A stretch of 64,000 nt of DNA, taken from NCBI GenBank assembly GCA_029215795.1, contig JARDYH010000002.1, positions 202,485,810 through 202,549,809 on the forward strand, written 5' to 3'. The stretch comes from Anniella stebbinsi. Lineage: Eukaryota; Chordata; Lepidosauria; Squamata; Anniellidae. The notes below the pieces were generated by a model that made no database searches, had not been told where the DNA came from, and worked only from the letters and a program-made list of their open reading frames with translations. Positions 1 through 12,845 of the stretch are shown one piece after another. The position numbers were made by a program, and so were the translations under genes. The stretch's first letter is position 1. Each line of letters opens with the position of its first letter.

Positions 1-164
1 TTAATTGGGCATATTCTTTTTTGTTCCTTTGGTTCTTTTCTTACATGGTTATTGCCAGTCCCAAGCAATCGGGGAGACATTGAGGTAGAGAGTGGACTAA
101 ATACGTAAAATCAGACCCAAGCTATACATTGTGCTAATCGTATAGCATGTTGTGGAGGTTAGCT

Positions 165-368
165 TTTTATTTACTCTAGGGTAAGCATGGGAGTGCCTGA
201 TTTGGATTGGGATCACAGTGCATGAGAAGGGAGGGATTAAGCCTCCCCCATTTCCTCCCCAAATTGGTGTTAATGGAAGCTTTTTTTATTTTCAGGAAAA
301 AATGGGGTGTGTAGTGATCCTGATCCAATTCGGGACTCGGTATGCTTACACTGGAGTAAATAAAAATC
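165..368. repeat. MITE-like inverted repeat
   Basis: The ends are inverted copies of each other over about 58 bp: TTATTTACTCTAGGGTAAGC at the left against a diverged complement ending GGAGTAAATAAAAA at the right, about 80 percent alike by eye. The centre is unrelated. This is consistent with an old non-autonomous DNA transposon; the exact ends and family are not known. Confidence 0.55.
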
Positions 369-724
369 TAATCCTTATGCTAATTATAGTTTAGCTCTCA
401 AAAAAGAATTGGAACTAACCCATTTCTACATTGCAAAAAGGAAAGAGAACTCTTTAAATTTTCTCTTAGGTCCCCTAAACTTGAAACACCAAGTGCTGCA
501 AGTGCAGGAGAATAGTTGAATGATCCAAGACATATAATTTCAATCTCCTATATCTAGCCCAAGTCTCTTAATCAGTAGACTATACAAAATAAGTACATAA
601 AAACAATACACACCAATTAAAAATAATTCTAGTAGCAAAGACATAAAATAAAGAAACATAATGTATAACATGTGTTCAACACTAATTGTTTTACAAAACA
701 AACATTACTTATCCAACAGAGATA

Positions 725-1045
725 ATGTATAGGGGATAAACCCCAAAATGCAGAAAAGGGCAACTAAACTGATCAAAGGGCTGGATTAACTCCACTATGA
801 GGAAAAGTTGCAGTAGCTGGGATTGCTTCGGCCATTGGATGGTATAGAAACTGTAATAAATAAACTATCTGGGATTACTTAGATTAGAAAAAAGGGAAGT
901 AAGGGGAGATGTGATAGAGGTGAACAAAATTATGCATGGTATGGAGAATGTAGGTAGGAGACATACTCCACCCCATAATACTAGAATATTGGTTTTTCCT
1001 ATGAAGCTGATTGATTGGAGATTGTAAAGACTTTCTACTCACAAT
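725..1045 (+). repeat. CR1-type LINE 3' fragment (degraded)
   Basis: It shares the GGGGAGATGTGATAGAGGTG and AAAATTATGCATGGTATGG blocks with the cleaner copy at 16345-16740. Old and truncated at both ends. The family name is by resemblance to CR1 3' ends. Confidence 0.65.
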
Positions 1046-2654
1046 AGGAGTTTAGAAAATATCATTCAACTAAGGAGCAAGCTATTGACTGTTAAAATAC
1101 TGGGCTTGGAAGAGATGTGCTCTGAACTGAAATAGGAAAAGTTTCTTTGGAGATAAAATCTACCTTTCTCTGCTCCTATTGTACCTTTTTCATAGAGTGA
1201 AGGAAAAAAAGCAAAAATTATTTTCAAAAGCATATTAATTCCTTCTTCCTATCCCAAACCTGGTGGAAATGTACCCATCCTTTAAGATATTCTAAACAAT
1301 CAATGATATCAATAGACTGAGAAGGAAAATTTAACCATGAGCTACAAACAAAGACACAGACTAAGTGAGGCATATCTGTATCAGCTCTTTACCAGGTAAC
1401 TTCAAGAAGGGGCTTCCTGCAATGTGAAGGACCAGATGCATTTTACAAGGATCATTGCTTCTTAGGAGAATCAGTTTAATGGTTAGAAGCAGCATGCCTA
1501 TTTTTTAATATCTGTTTTGCTTCCTAACTATTATTTTCATTTACCTTTTGCTCCTTTCTTGCGTTCATGGCCAACACCTACCCCAGGCTCAGGTAAGAGT
1601 CTGTGAAACAGATGCACAGCACCCAAGCATGCTTCCTGATTGTTTGTCTTTGTTTGTAACTTTTCCTTGAGGCTCTATATGTGCTACATGAAATGCTGGC
1701 TTTATTGTGTTCACAGTGGGAGAAGGATGGAAACACAGCGGGGATAGAAAACCGGTTGCAACTTTCTAACTGTTGGTGATTACAAGGTTGGGAGTGACAC
1801 ATAATGGCTTCAGTCCAATGTTAGCGCCATTCATTTCGGTGGGTCTACTCTAAGTAGGAGAATACTGGCTATGACCCATAGAACCCAGGAGTGGGCGGAG
1901 AATCTGAATCAAGCACTGACTGGCCAACTCAAGTTTTGCATTGCACCCTTTCCCTTTTCCAAATCCTTGGGACGTCAGCATCTGAGGCCAAATACAAAAA
2001 GTTGCAAAAATTCAGACTGAGCTGAGCAACCAGGAAGCTAATTATGGGCCAGAGGAACAGCAAGTAAATGTGAAAGAAGTGGTACTGTGAGGTGGTGTCA
2101 GTCAAGAGGAAGGCATGGGAGTCAGAAGATACGCAAGGTCTTCTACACTGTCTTGCCAGAAATTCTGCAAATAAAGCTGCAATCCTATATTGCAGGGGAG
2201 TCTGCACCATTTGACTAATGGCGACTTGCTTTAGAGGAGACATGCATAGCATTGTACAGGAGGCTGAATTTTAGGTCCTTTTGGCCTGAGGGGATGTGAA
2301 GAAACAAGATAGAAGACCTTGGATATTGCTGTTGTTGTTGTAGGAGGAGAGAGAAATGATAGGGAAGTGAGGTGATTTCAGGGAGAGCAATAGGAGGGGT
2401 GACTGCCCTCAAACGCCTCCCATCCATAATCTTATGTAGCAGCTCCTCCGAAAGAAATTTGAAAGACTCACAGTAGTTTGTTCGCTGGGACAAAGTTGTG
2501 CACCTGGGTGAGAGTGGACAAAGATAGGCATTACTGAGTGGCTTTAGAAAGAACCTACACACGTCTCTTGCTTGCTAATGCTGGTTGCAAATGCATGCCT
2601 CCTAGCTTTCACATTAAATGTTCCCCCCCACACACACACACACTTTAATTGCAA

Positions 2655-2819
2655 GTATCTGGTCAAGAGAGCAGGGCTCCTGCAGCTGCAACTGTTGTGA
2701 TGAAGAGGGAATTTCACCAGGTGCTGCATGCATACAAATGACACCTGCTGGAATTTCCTTTTCTATGCAACTGTTAAAGATACAGGAGCCCTGTTCTCCT
2801 TTCCATATGGTCACCCTAA
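2655..2819. mobile_element. Palindromic hAT-type MITE, partial copy
   Basis: It has the right arm of the family described at 52380-52698: a GCAGGGCTCCTGCAGCTGCA start, ACTGTTGTGATGAAGAGGG, and the terminal CATATGGTCACCCTA. The left arm is almost absent. It lies about 110 bp upstream of exon a. Confidence 0.75.
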
Positions 2820-2928
2820 TTTAAAACAATGTTTTCAATAAATAAAGGGTTAGTTGTTTCTGCTGATTCCGTCTAATAGTTGTGCACCTGTGCATTAAGC
2901 AAGTTTCACCTTTGTATGTTCGTTCCAG

Positions 2929-3062
2929 GTATACGAAGTAGTCCCGTGCCACAGTGACTGCAGCCAGTATATAGGGGTCACTGAACCATGGAGTGTGTGC
3001 AAAGTAACTAATGTGGACTTAAAGGAGAATTGTGGAGAGGGTGTGCAAACCAGAAAAGTGAG
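2929..3062 (+). CDS. THSD7A: THSD7A exon a (TSP1 repeat, start of module)
   Basis: The acceptor TTCCAG precedes a 134-nt exon that enters in phase 0 and leaves in phase 2 at GTGAGC. It reads VYEVVPCHSDCSQY, continues through a TEPWSVC segment, and ends in a CGEGVQTRKV segment typical of the first strands of a TSP1 repeat. This is the first exon visible in the window. The preceding THSD7A exons must lie upstream, because 1-2928 contains no other convincing cysteine-rich frame with splice sites. Confidence 0.9.
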
Positions 3063-6000
3063 GTGAGCTGAACTTTTAACCCTGTCACATCAGGGCTGGG
3101 TGGAGGTAGTAGGTGGCTTTATCCTAACATTCTTTGGAATGGTAGTTTGATGCGTGAAAGTTTGATACAACAAATCCTGAACCAAAATGTCCATACTTAG
3201 ATAAGCTTCCCGAGTTCTAAGGCCTTCATTGAATTTCCCTCTGTGCAAGTTGTAAAAAGATTTTGAATGTATAAGACAGATCTCCCTAAAAAGTAATATG
3301 ATGGGCTGCCTTACACCAGGTGGGTGCACATGTCACTTTAAGCCATGGTGGCTTATAAACTAGGGGTGTGCACGGACCCCCCGGATCGGATCGGGACCCG
3401 GATCGGGACCTCCAATTTTGTCCCGGACCGGTTCGGACAAAATCGGAGGCCCCCCGGACCGGATCGAGTCCGATCCCGACCCAAAAATCGTTAATTTTTG
3501 GATCGGCCGCCATTTTTTTCCCCATAGACTTGCATTGCAATGCAAGTCTATGAGAAAAAAATGGCGGCGGGTGGGTGAGGGGGGGCCTAACTCCCTCCCC
3601 CCCCCGGGGCCGTCCGCTGTGGACGGCCCCGGCAGGTAAGCCCCCTCCCCCGCGCTCCCTACCCCCCCTGGGGCCGCCCGCTTCCATCCGCTGGCGCCCG
3701 CGGGCGCCAGCGGATAGAAGCGGACGGCTCCGGGGGGGGGTAAGCCCCCTTCCCCGCCACTGCTTACCTTCTCGGCCCGTCCGCTCCCGTCCGGCGCCGG
3801 CGGCTACTACCAGCAGGCTCCGCGGCCTGCTCTAGAGTAGCGCGCCGGGTGATGACATCACCCGGCGCGCCACCCTAGAGCAGGCCGCGGAGCCTGCTGG
3901 GAGTAGTAGGCGCCGGCGCCGGACGGGAGCCGCCGGGCCGGGAAGGTAAGGGCCCCCCTCCCCCCTCCGCGCGCCCCCTCCTCCCCTCCACGCACCCCCT
4001 CCTTACCTTCCCGGCCCGGCGGCTCCCGTCCGGCGCCGGCGCCTACTACTTCCAGCAGGCTCCGCGGCCTGCTTTAGAGTAGCGCGCCGGGTGATGACAT
4101 CACCCGGCGCGCCACCCTAGAGCAGGCCGCGGAGCATGCTGGGAGTAGTAGGCGCCGGCACCGGACGGGAGCCGCCGGGCCGGGAAGGTAAGGGCCCCCC
4201 TCCCCCCTCCGCGCGCCCCCTCCTCCCCTCCACGCACCCCCTCCTTACCTTCCCGGCCCGGCGGCTCCCGTCCGGCGCCGGCGCCTACTACTTCCAGCAG
4301 GCTCCGCGGCCTGCTCTAGAGTAGCGCGCCGGGTGATGACATCACCCGGCGCGCCACCCTAGAGCAGGCCGCGGAGCCTGCTGGGAGTAGTAGGCGCCGG
4401 CGCCGGACGGGAGCCGCCGGGCCGGGAAGGTAAGGGCCCCCCTCCCCCCTCCGCGCGCCCCCTCCTCCCCTCCACGCACCCCCTCCTTACCTTCCCGGCC
4501 CGGCGGCTCCCGTCCGGCGCCGGCGCCTACTACTTCCAGCAGGCTCCGCGGCCTGCTCTAGAGTAGCGCGCCGGGTGATGACATCACCCGGCGCGCCACC
4601 CTAGAGCAGGCCGCGGAGCCCGCTGGGAGTAGCTGCTAGTGCCGGACGGGAGCGGACGGGCCGAGAAGGTAAGCGCCCCCCTCCTCCCTCCCCCCCGCTG
4701 TCCACTTTCATCGGCAGGCGCCCGCTGGCGCCCGCCAATGGAAGCGGCGGTGGGCGCCAGTGGGCGCCCGCCGATCCGCCGATCCTCCGAACCGGTTCGG
4801 AGCCTTTTCGGACCGATTCGGATTGGATCGGCCGATCCAGCTGCGGGATCGGAAATCGGATAATTTATCCGATTTCCCACTGGACCGGACTCGGATCGTG
4901 GATCGGGTCCGATCCAGTGCACATCCCTATTATAAACTACTCACAGTAGCTGGTATTTCCATTAGCCTGCTGTGCCCCAACGGACAATAGGACAAATAAG
5001 CTACTGTGCCTAGTTTATTTCCACCCCCTTGCCCCTCCGTCCTTCTCATTCCTCCAGCCTTCATCCCAGGGTACTTAGTGGCAGATCCATCTTGTCTATC
5101 ATCAAGTTCCCCTTCTGGGCTCTGATCCCCATTGCAATCGGGGTTGGGATGGGGAAACTCTCCCGCACTTGCCTGCAATTTTTCCCATGGGTGCGAATGG
5201 GAGTTCCCATTTGCACACATGGGGAAAAGGTATTTTTTCCTAAAAGGAAGCCCCATTAAGGACATGGAGGAAATTGTGTTTTTTCCCTCTTTGTGTCTTT
5301 ATTTGTAGCAACTGATACAGACTGGTGAACTGGGTGATCATGTGCAGAGTAAGGTTTACATTGTTTAAAAGAAAAGAGCCCTTATATATGAAGGGCAATG
5401 GCTTGCATTGTATTTCCATATGAATGTAACCTCTAGGTTACTATGTTAGGGTTCATTTTTTCAAAACCTCTGGGTCACTGATTTGCCTCCCTGCCCATGA
5501 GAAATCTAAATACATGGTCACTGCATTTGCTCCTTGACCCTTTCCTCTGATCTATCTCCATTGCAAATAAGTTAAGAGCTAGGCATCAACACCATTTATT
5601 AGTACCATAATGGGGAGCCTAACCCTGATCAAGTTAGGGAAGGCTGCTTTAGACCAATCTTCCCAACCTGGTGCAAAGCCTATTAAGGCTGCATTTCTTG
5701 AGGCAAGGTCCTACCTTTGTGTGTTTGTGCTTATGCCGTAAAATTTTCTGCGTATTGACATTGCTGTATAAATTATACATAAATAACATTGCTACTTTTT
5801 TATCCTCAGTGTACTGCTATAAATAGCATTTGGAAAAGAAATCTATAGCATCTATATTTAGGCATGCGCTTTGTTTTTACAGATGCATGCAAAACACTAT
5901 GGATGGTCCTTCAGATACTGTTGAAGACTACCTATGTGACCAAGAAGAAATGCCTATCGGTGCTAGAAAATGCACATTGCCATGCCCAGAGGACTGTGTT

Positions 6001-9000
6001 ATGTCTGAATGGGGCCAGTGGTCTAGGTGTTCTTTGGTAAGACAGCTATTGATTTTTTTTTTAAAAAAACACACCACCAATTTATTGATGGAATTTAAGA
6101 ACAGATGAAATTCCTTGCTCAATCAGATCAAAGTTCCACCAGTATTCTTTCTCTAGTGGTTAGCCAGGTGCCCCTGAGAACCTTGCAAAGAGAGCATAAT
6201 ATGGTTACATAGGAAGCTGCTGTTTGCCAGGCCAGACAGACAATTGGCCCATCTAGCCCAGGATTGGCATTGGGTCTTTATGATCCCACGCAGAGGTCTT
6301 TCAGATCACCTGCTTCCTGATCCTTTCACAGAGTTGCAGGGATTGAACCTGGGACAATCGGGGACCATCTGTATGGAATGTGTGTGCTCTACCAGTGAGC
6401 TGTGGTACCATCCCTGGAGATAGCCAATCTTGTGTTACTTGTGCTCATCATCAGATACTAATTGTTTGTAGTGATGAGTGGACTTCCCTGTTTGGTACTG
6501 CAAATTATTACCAGCCCAAGGTCACTTACTGAGCTTTCTGACCGAGTAGGGATTTTAAACCCAGGTCTCCCAGGCTTTAGTCCAATATTTTTAACTACTA
6601 CGTCATACTGGCCTATGCTAAGCATGTTCCATGTAGCAAAGTAAATGATGTGTGGTTTCCTTTCTCAGCCATGTAATGGAAGCAGCGTGAGGGAACGGTC
6701 AGCAGAAGTCATGAGGCAACCTCAAGAAGGAAAGGCCTGTCCTGCTGCTGTGGAGACGGAACCCTGCAGTCTGAACAAAAACTGTTACCACTATGATTAC
6801 AATGTGACAGGTAATGCTGTTAAGAACGAGTAGATGACAAGTGAGACTTGTAACAAAATGTTGCAGCATGAAGTGCTGCTCTTTACAGTTCCCTCCAGCC
6901 GTGCCCTCTTTCAAGATATTCTATGCCATTCCTCCCCATATATATTTTTCCTGCCAACATGTAACCAGCATTCTGTGCCCACTTAGCATACTTACAGCTC
7001 ATTGCTGGAGAAATTTGAGTCGGACTAAAATGAGTTTGGATTTCGCTGCTCTACGGACTCCTGGATTATTATTTTTTAACTTTCCTGAGATTTATGCAAA
7101 TTCATTTGTAGGAAAATACACCCAAGTTTCTTCAGAGACATATGCCACGCTGGAAAATATATGCAGGGAAAAGTCGAACGACATGGGGGAGAATACATGA
7201 AATGTGCTAACATAAATTACGTAAATTGTTGCAAACTTTCTTACAGAATTATTTGTGTATTTTTCCACGTAACGGGAGAAACAGTTCAAATCCCTCTGTG
7301 AACAGATGCTGGAACGAATGACACAATCCACAAAACACATGCGGGATGGATTTGACAAAATCCAGACATCCCTAGCTGCGATTCTATGTACGCTCAGAGC
7401 TTTTCTACACCATACATTTATCATGCACTCATCATTCCCTAGTCACAGTTATTTATGGATTCTTTAGATGATGTCGTGACCTTCCAGTTTTGCTTCTGTG
7501 TCTAAAAAGCGTTTTCAGAATTTTTTTTTAGAGCAGGGAAAATGCGGTATTTAATTGTAACACTGAAAGAAAATACTTTTTTTACTTGCGTATTTACACT
7601 ATTCAGCTATACCAAATGCCACCTACAGGTTATGTAGCAGAAAAGTGGGAGAGGGAACACTCTCTTTGTAGTGTTTGGATCTCAATTCTGCAATAAAACC
7701 CAAAATAGATGCATCAGATTAACAGCAGATGAACAGCATCATATGGAAAAGCTCTTACTTAGAAGTAAGCCCTGTTGCACTCAGACTGATGTAACTTCTG
7801 TTAAGTAAGCGTGCATAATATTGCATTGTTATAGCCATTGTTTGATTGTTTTAGTTTCCCAGTAGACTGCCGTGGGAAGCCCACTATAGATCATCTGAAT
7901 TTTAAAAAGATATGAAATGGAATAAAATATTAATAACAAGGAAAAGAAATGTTCGTGTATCATGTCTTCCTCTGATGCAGTGAGGAAGGACCTTTTTCAC
8001 TGATGTCTGGCCCTATTTGTTTCCTTGATGCCTAGATTGGAGTACATGCCAGCTCAGTGAGAAAGCTGTCTGTGGTAACGGGATCAAAACAAGAATGCTT
8101 GATTGTGTTCGCAGTGATGGCAAGTCGGTTGACCTGAAGTACTGTGAAGAGGTGGGTGAATGCGTTTTCTTTCTCTGGCTTTGTAAATATGCCCAGCAAG
8201 TGCTTTCCTTCAGACCCAGTCAACTGGCGCTGTGCTGCATGTGGCTCAGAGCTCTGACAGATGTTTCCCAATGCTATTCAAGGACTGTTAAGTACCCCAT
8301 AAATGAGCCTGTGCCATAATCAGTGATTTTGTCATTTAATTTCTTCTATTTGCTTAAGTAAAGGTATGCTAATTTTTTTTATCTCCTGGAAGTAATGGTT
8401 TGGGAACAATAAGCAATCAAGGTGAATAAGTATAATAAATCTTAATCAGAATGGTAATCTTCATACTAATTTGAAGTGATTCTCTTGTAGTGCTTTAGAC
8501 ATCTGCCAGCATCATATTCGATGTGTCCTTTCTTCCCCCTTGCATCCGGTGCCAGTTCCTTAGACCCAGATTTTTAAAGAAAGGAACCCCTTCAATAATA
8601 TAGGGAAAAAAATGTAGCATTAACAAAGAAGTAGAGCCTCTTACTTGAAAAATTAATCCTCAGCTAGCAAGCCATTTGACCTCTGTATAATCATTGCAGA
8701 TGCCCACTACTTGATGCCTTCTCAGTACATTCGATGCTGTTGTTTGGTACAGCTGTTGGTTTTGGATTCCATGTTAGTGGATAGCAAAAGTTCCAGTGAG
8801 CTCAGAAATTAGGCAGACCTAAGCAGGCACAGGCGGATGAGCAGCAAACCAGAACTGGTACAGTTATTGTTCACTGAGAGGCAGGAGGAAGGCCAGAAGA
8901 ACCCAGCGAAGAATGAGTTAAAAAACAGGGTTGTGTATCACAATGGGTTCATGAGGCTCAAGTATCTGTAGGGTCTATCAAGGCAAAGTGATAGTGAAAC

Positions 9001-10614
9001 AGCGCCATTTTAATATTTTTCTCAGTGTGTCAAAAGGCATTCAGATTCAAATTCCATAAACGGTAAGACAGGAAGGGATCCGAAGTTATATTATGTCATG
9101 GACAAAGTGGATATCCTGAGCCAGTGTTTAAGTTTTAAAGGAAAGTCTGTAATGTGTGAGATATCCATGCTCATATAAATTCATGAAACCTACAGATTGG
9201 TAGTGGTGGTGATGGTGAGGAAACCGCTGACAGGTATTTCCTTCTTTATGAAAGATATATACAAGCATATATATGTATTTTCCCTTATACACGGAGACAT
9301 TGTTGATGTGGTTGGGTCTGTTTACATTTCAAAGTATCTCTGGCAGAGATGCTATTTCTTTGGATGTTTGCCAGTAATCCTATTGAAGTTAATATTAATC
9401 TCTCTCTGTGTGTGTGTGTAGGTGCATGCATGCTCAAATATGCATATGTCTCCAAATGAATCTTGGCAATTGGGCTCTGTTGTATTATTTTATATTGCTT
9501 ACTTAATGAGACATGATACAATATGTGTCTCTTGACGTGGACATTTGAGAAGCATGAATACCTTTCCTGAAACAATAAGTAATGGCGGATTTAATTCAAT
9601 GGAACGTCAGAATGGCCCATCCCTTTCCATGAAATGGAACACCTGTTGCTAGTTCAGGTGGGAAGGAGCCATTCTCCTACCCTGAAACTGTCATCAATGC
9701 GCAAAACTTTAACATTCTGCTTTCCCTACTTCTATGGCTTAATTCTATTTCTGTCCTGCCTATACAAGGCACATGGAACTGTCCATTTCCCTTGAAACTT
9801 CTGCTGCCTGCGCTTCAGGATAAAGCAGAATATAAACCACACTGCCTAATCCTTAAGTAAATGGCACATATTTTGAATATACGAAGTGTGCATTTAGCAA
9901 TATCTGGGCAAATGGGGATCTTCGTTGAAACTCCTATGCAACTTTCCCCTATTGAAATACCATGCTAAGCTTTTTGCCAGCCAGCCAGCTAGGGTTGCAC
10001 TGGCTTCAAAATTGCTATATAATTATTTTTGACCTTCGTAGCTGCTTTTCAGGGCTATGCCCTCATTACAGAAGTCAACTACAAATTCAACTGAAGGCAA
10101 CTTTAAACCTGAAGGTGTTTACTGCTCACCTAAACACCTGCACAGAGGGCTTAGATGCACATCAGTAAGCCTGTTCAGACACCATTCTAAGCCATGGTTA
10201 GGCCACTAACCCTTTTGCAGCAAATGGTTAGTGAGCATTTTTAGACTGTGGTTATGTAGCCACCATGGTTAGGAATGATTCACATGACATGCTAAGACAT
10301 GGTTCACACAACACGCCAAGCCATAATGTTTAGCTTAAAATGCTTAACCACCGTAGCTTAGCGTGTTGACTGAACAGGGTCAATATGAAGGGAGTTCCAC
10401 AGAGTTGGGGCCACCATCGAGAAGACCCTGTCACTTGTGCACACCAGCTTAAGAGAACTTAATGTGGGCAAGAAAGACTGTTGATGTAGGTGTTAATGTA
10501 TGGACAGGATTATATAGATGATGATGACCCTTCAGATAGCCTGGTCCCAAGCTGTTTAGGGCTTCATTGTTAGCTCAACCTACACTGCTAGAGTGGTGGT
10601 GGTGGTGGTGATGC

Positions 10615-10646
<32 letters not shown>

Positions 10647-12052
10647 GCCTGTAAATGTTTCCATCTGTCCAAATCTCAGGTCCTCATCTGTAACAGAGAA
10701 TTACTGGTGCACCTCCTAGGCATGTGAGGATGAAAGGAAAAAAATGCTTGAAAGTGCCATAGAAACAATCAGTTACAATAGTTTGCATATAAGTTTGCAT
10801 ACAGTTCAGGAGTGGAGTAGCAGATAGATTCAGATTTTTTTTAAAAAAAATAACTTTGGGCCCACAGACAAAGCTTAGCATCCAGTCATTTCTATTACTA
10901 ACACACAAGGATGCAGGAAGTAGCATAGAAAGACAGATAAAGGACAATATTAGAGTAGTATTGAACATTGTAGAATATCTGGACAAAGATCCGGAAAAAC
11001 AAGCGGCCTGTAAAACCTGTTTATGATGAGGTTAGCAGAAGAATTGGTTTGCTAAGCTATTGCAGGTCCTCTCTTTGAAGGGGAGTGAAAGTGAACTCTG
11101 AACTTACATAACATGTCTTAAAGACTAACATTTTTTTCTGGCATAAGCTTTCTTTGGTAGTCTTTACAACTTTTCTCTGAAGTTCCAACATAGTCAATGT
11201 TACCTGTTGCAGGTGGCAACCTTTGTCTATTATGTCTGATTGAAACTTTTCCAAGACCGAGTGCTTCGATCATGTTTTCACCCTTAATTAAATCCTATTT
11301 ATTCATTCTTCTCAATACTATTTATAATTCTATGCAGGGAAATGTCTATTTCACCTGGTGAAATTTCCTCTTCATCACAAGAAGTTAATGCTTCGGGAGC
11401 TATGCTAGAGTGACCAGGTTCAAAAGAGGGCAGGGCTCCTGGAGCTTTAACTGTTGTGATGAAGAGGGAGTTTCACCAGGTGCTGTATGCATACAAATGA
11501 CACCTGCTGAAATTCCCTTTTCAGTACAACTGTTAAAGATACAGGAGCCCTGTCCTCCTTTTCATATGGTCACCCTAGCTTCCTCCAAAGAAAAGCTACA
11601 TTGAAATATTATTTTTGATGTATTACAATCTGTAACCCAGTTTTTAACTCCCAGAAGAACAGATTTCATCACTGCTCATTTCAGTCTTGATTAAAGAGGA
11701 GAACAATCCTCAACTAAAATTCAGTTCATAGATCTGTTTTACATATTCCCAAGAGAACAATGAAAAGCATTTCAACGTGCTGCAGATGTTGTTGCTTTTT
11801 TATCAACCTGGCGCCAACACTGTTATCTTTTCGGCGCAGGTCAAAACTTTTATTTCCTCCCAGGCATTTCAGCAGCTTCAGTTGAGGTTTTAACTGATTT
11901 TGTGGCCAGGCTTAACAGTTTGAAATGTTTTAAATGTCAGCTGTTTTATGTTTATGGTTTTAAATTTTGTATATTGTCTTTTTAGTGTTCAATCTTTTAA
12001 TTTTTGTAAACCGCCCAGAGAGCTTTGGCTATGGGGCGGTATATAAATGTAA

Positions 12053-12095
<43 letters not shown>

Positions 12096-12805
12096 GTAAC
12101 ATAGTCATTGTAACATGTTCCATGTGTATCCCCTGTCAGTGTCCTAATGCATCCTTGATGATCTCATCTAAGGTTTCAGTCAATCTGCTAAATAAGCTGC
12201 CCCAACATCTTTATTGCTGCCAGGCTTAATTAATTCCCAGAGCATATTTTGAATGTGTCCCATTGTATATAAGAACATCTCAAAGAACAGTGGAACACTA
12301 GTAGATCTCTCTTGGGTGCAAAAATTAACACATCACAAAACTTTTCTCCTTGGTTCCTTGAGGTCTTTGAAATTCAAATCACCTAAATTCAGAACAGACT
12401 CCACACTGTTCAAAATACCCAGAAGCTTCTCTTTGCTCATTTACCTACATTAACAAATCGGAAGAGCTTAAACTAAGCTTTCTTTCTGCAATTCTAAATC
12501 TTTCTTATAAGCAATGCATCAGCAGGTAAACTTCACTTTCTTGTTAATGTGTATATCCCTCTTGGCTTGCCTGAGATATAGTGCCTGCTGAGCTTAGACA
12601 AAGATCTCTTGTTAAATTCCAGACATGTCCTTTACACAGATCTTAAAGTGGATTGACTGTCTCTTTTTCACTATGGTGAGTCTTTTCAGCCTCCCTTTAG
12701 TAGATATTTTTCAAACTTGTGATGGATTCAACCCATTTTCAGAACTTTCAGAAACCACTGGGAGAACATTTCAGTCTCTCAGAATATTCTACTGTTGATT
12801 TTAGA

Positions 12806-12845
<40 letters not shown>

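Larger units (their letters stand above)
1..2928 (+). other. THSD7A: THSD7A intron (5' part outside the window)
   Basis: No exon is visible. Recognisable content is an inverted-repeat element (165-368), a degraded CR1-type LINE end (725-1045) and a half copy of a palindromic hAT MITE (2655-2819) preceded by a short CA run (2627-2642). A short decayed fragment of the family best seen at 38256-38342 may lie near 1800-1870. I see nothing specific in 1046-2620 otherwise. Confidence 0.7.
3063..5882 (+). other. THSD7A: THSD7A intron (2820 bp)
   Basis: More than half of it is the GC-rich hAT-like element at 3361-4929. 4938-5880 holds AT-rich unique sequence; I see no other clear feature in it. Confidence 0.8.
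6037..6668 (+). other. THSD7A: THSD7A intron (632 bp)
   Basis: It is mostly two back-to-back SINEs in reverse orientation (6205-6420 and 6480-6616). Confidence 0.8.

Noticed and set aside
1..2928. Further THSD7A exons upstream of exon a
   Set aside because: I looked for Cys- and Trp-rich frames between AG and GT sites and found none. The preceding exon must lie outside the window.
3760..4670. CRISPR array
   Set aside because: The units are 242 bp, almost all repeat, with no short repeats separated by unique spacers, and they lie inside a eukaryotic intron.
3286..4922. Open frames in the GC-rich element (for example 3286-3687, 4136-4324, 4584-4922)
   Set aside because: Pro/Arg/Gly-rich frames are expected in GC-rich sequence because stop codons are AT-rich. 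They follow the palindromic repeats and have no domain.
6340..6420. tRNA genes (also at 46005 and 52850)
   Set aside because: Boxes A and B are present, but no cloverleaf with an anticodon stem can be seen. They belong to repeated SINE bodies.
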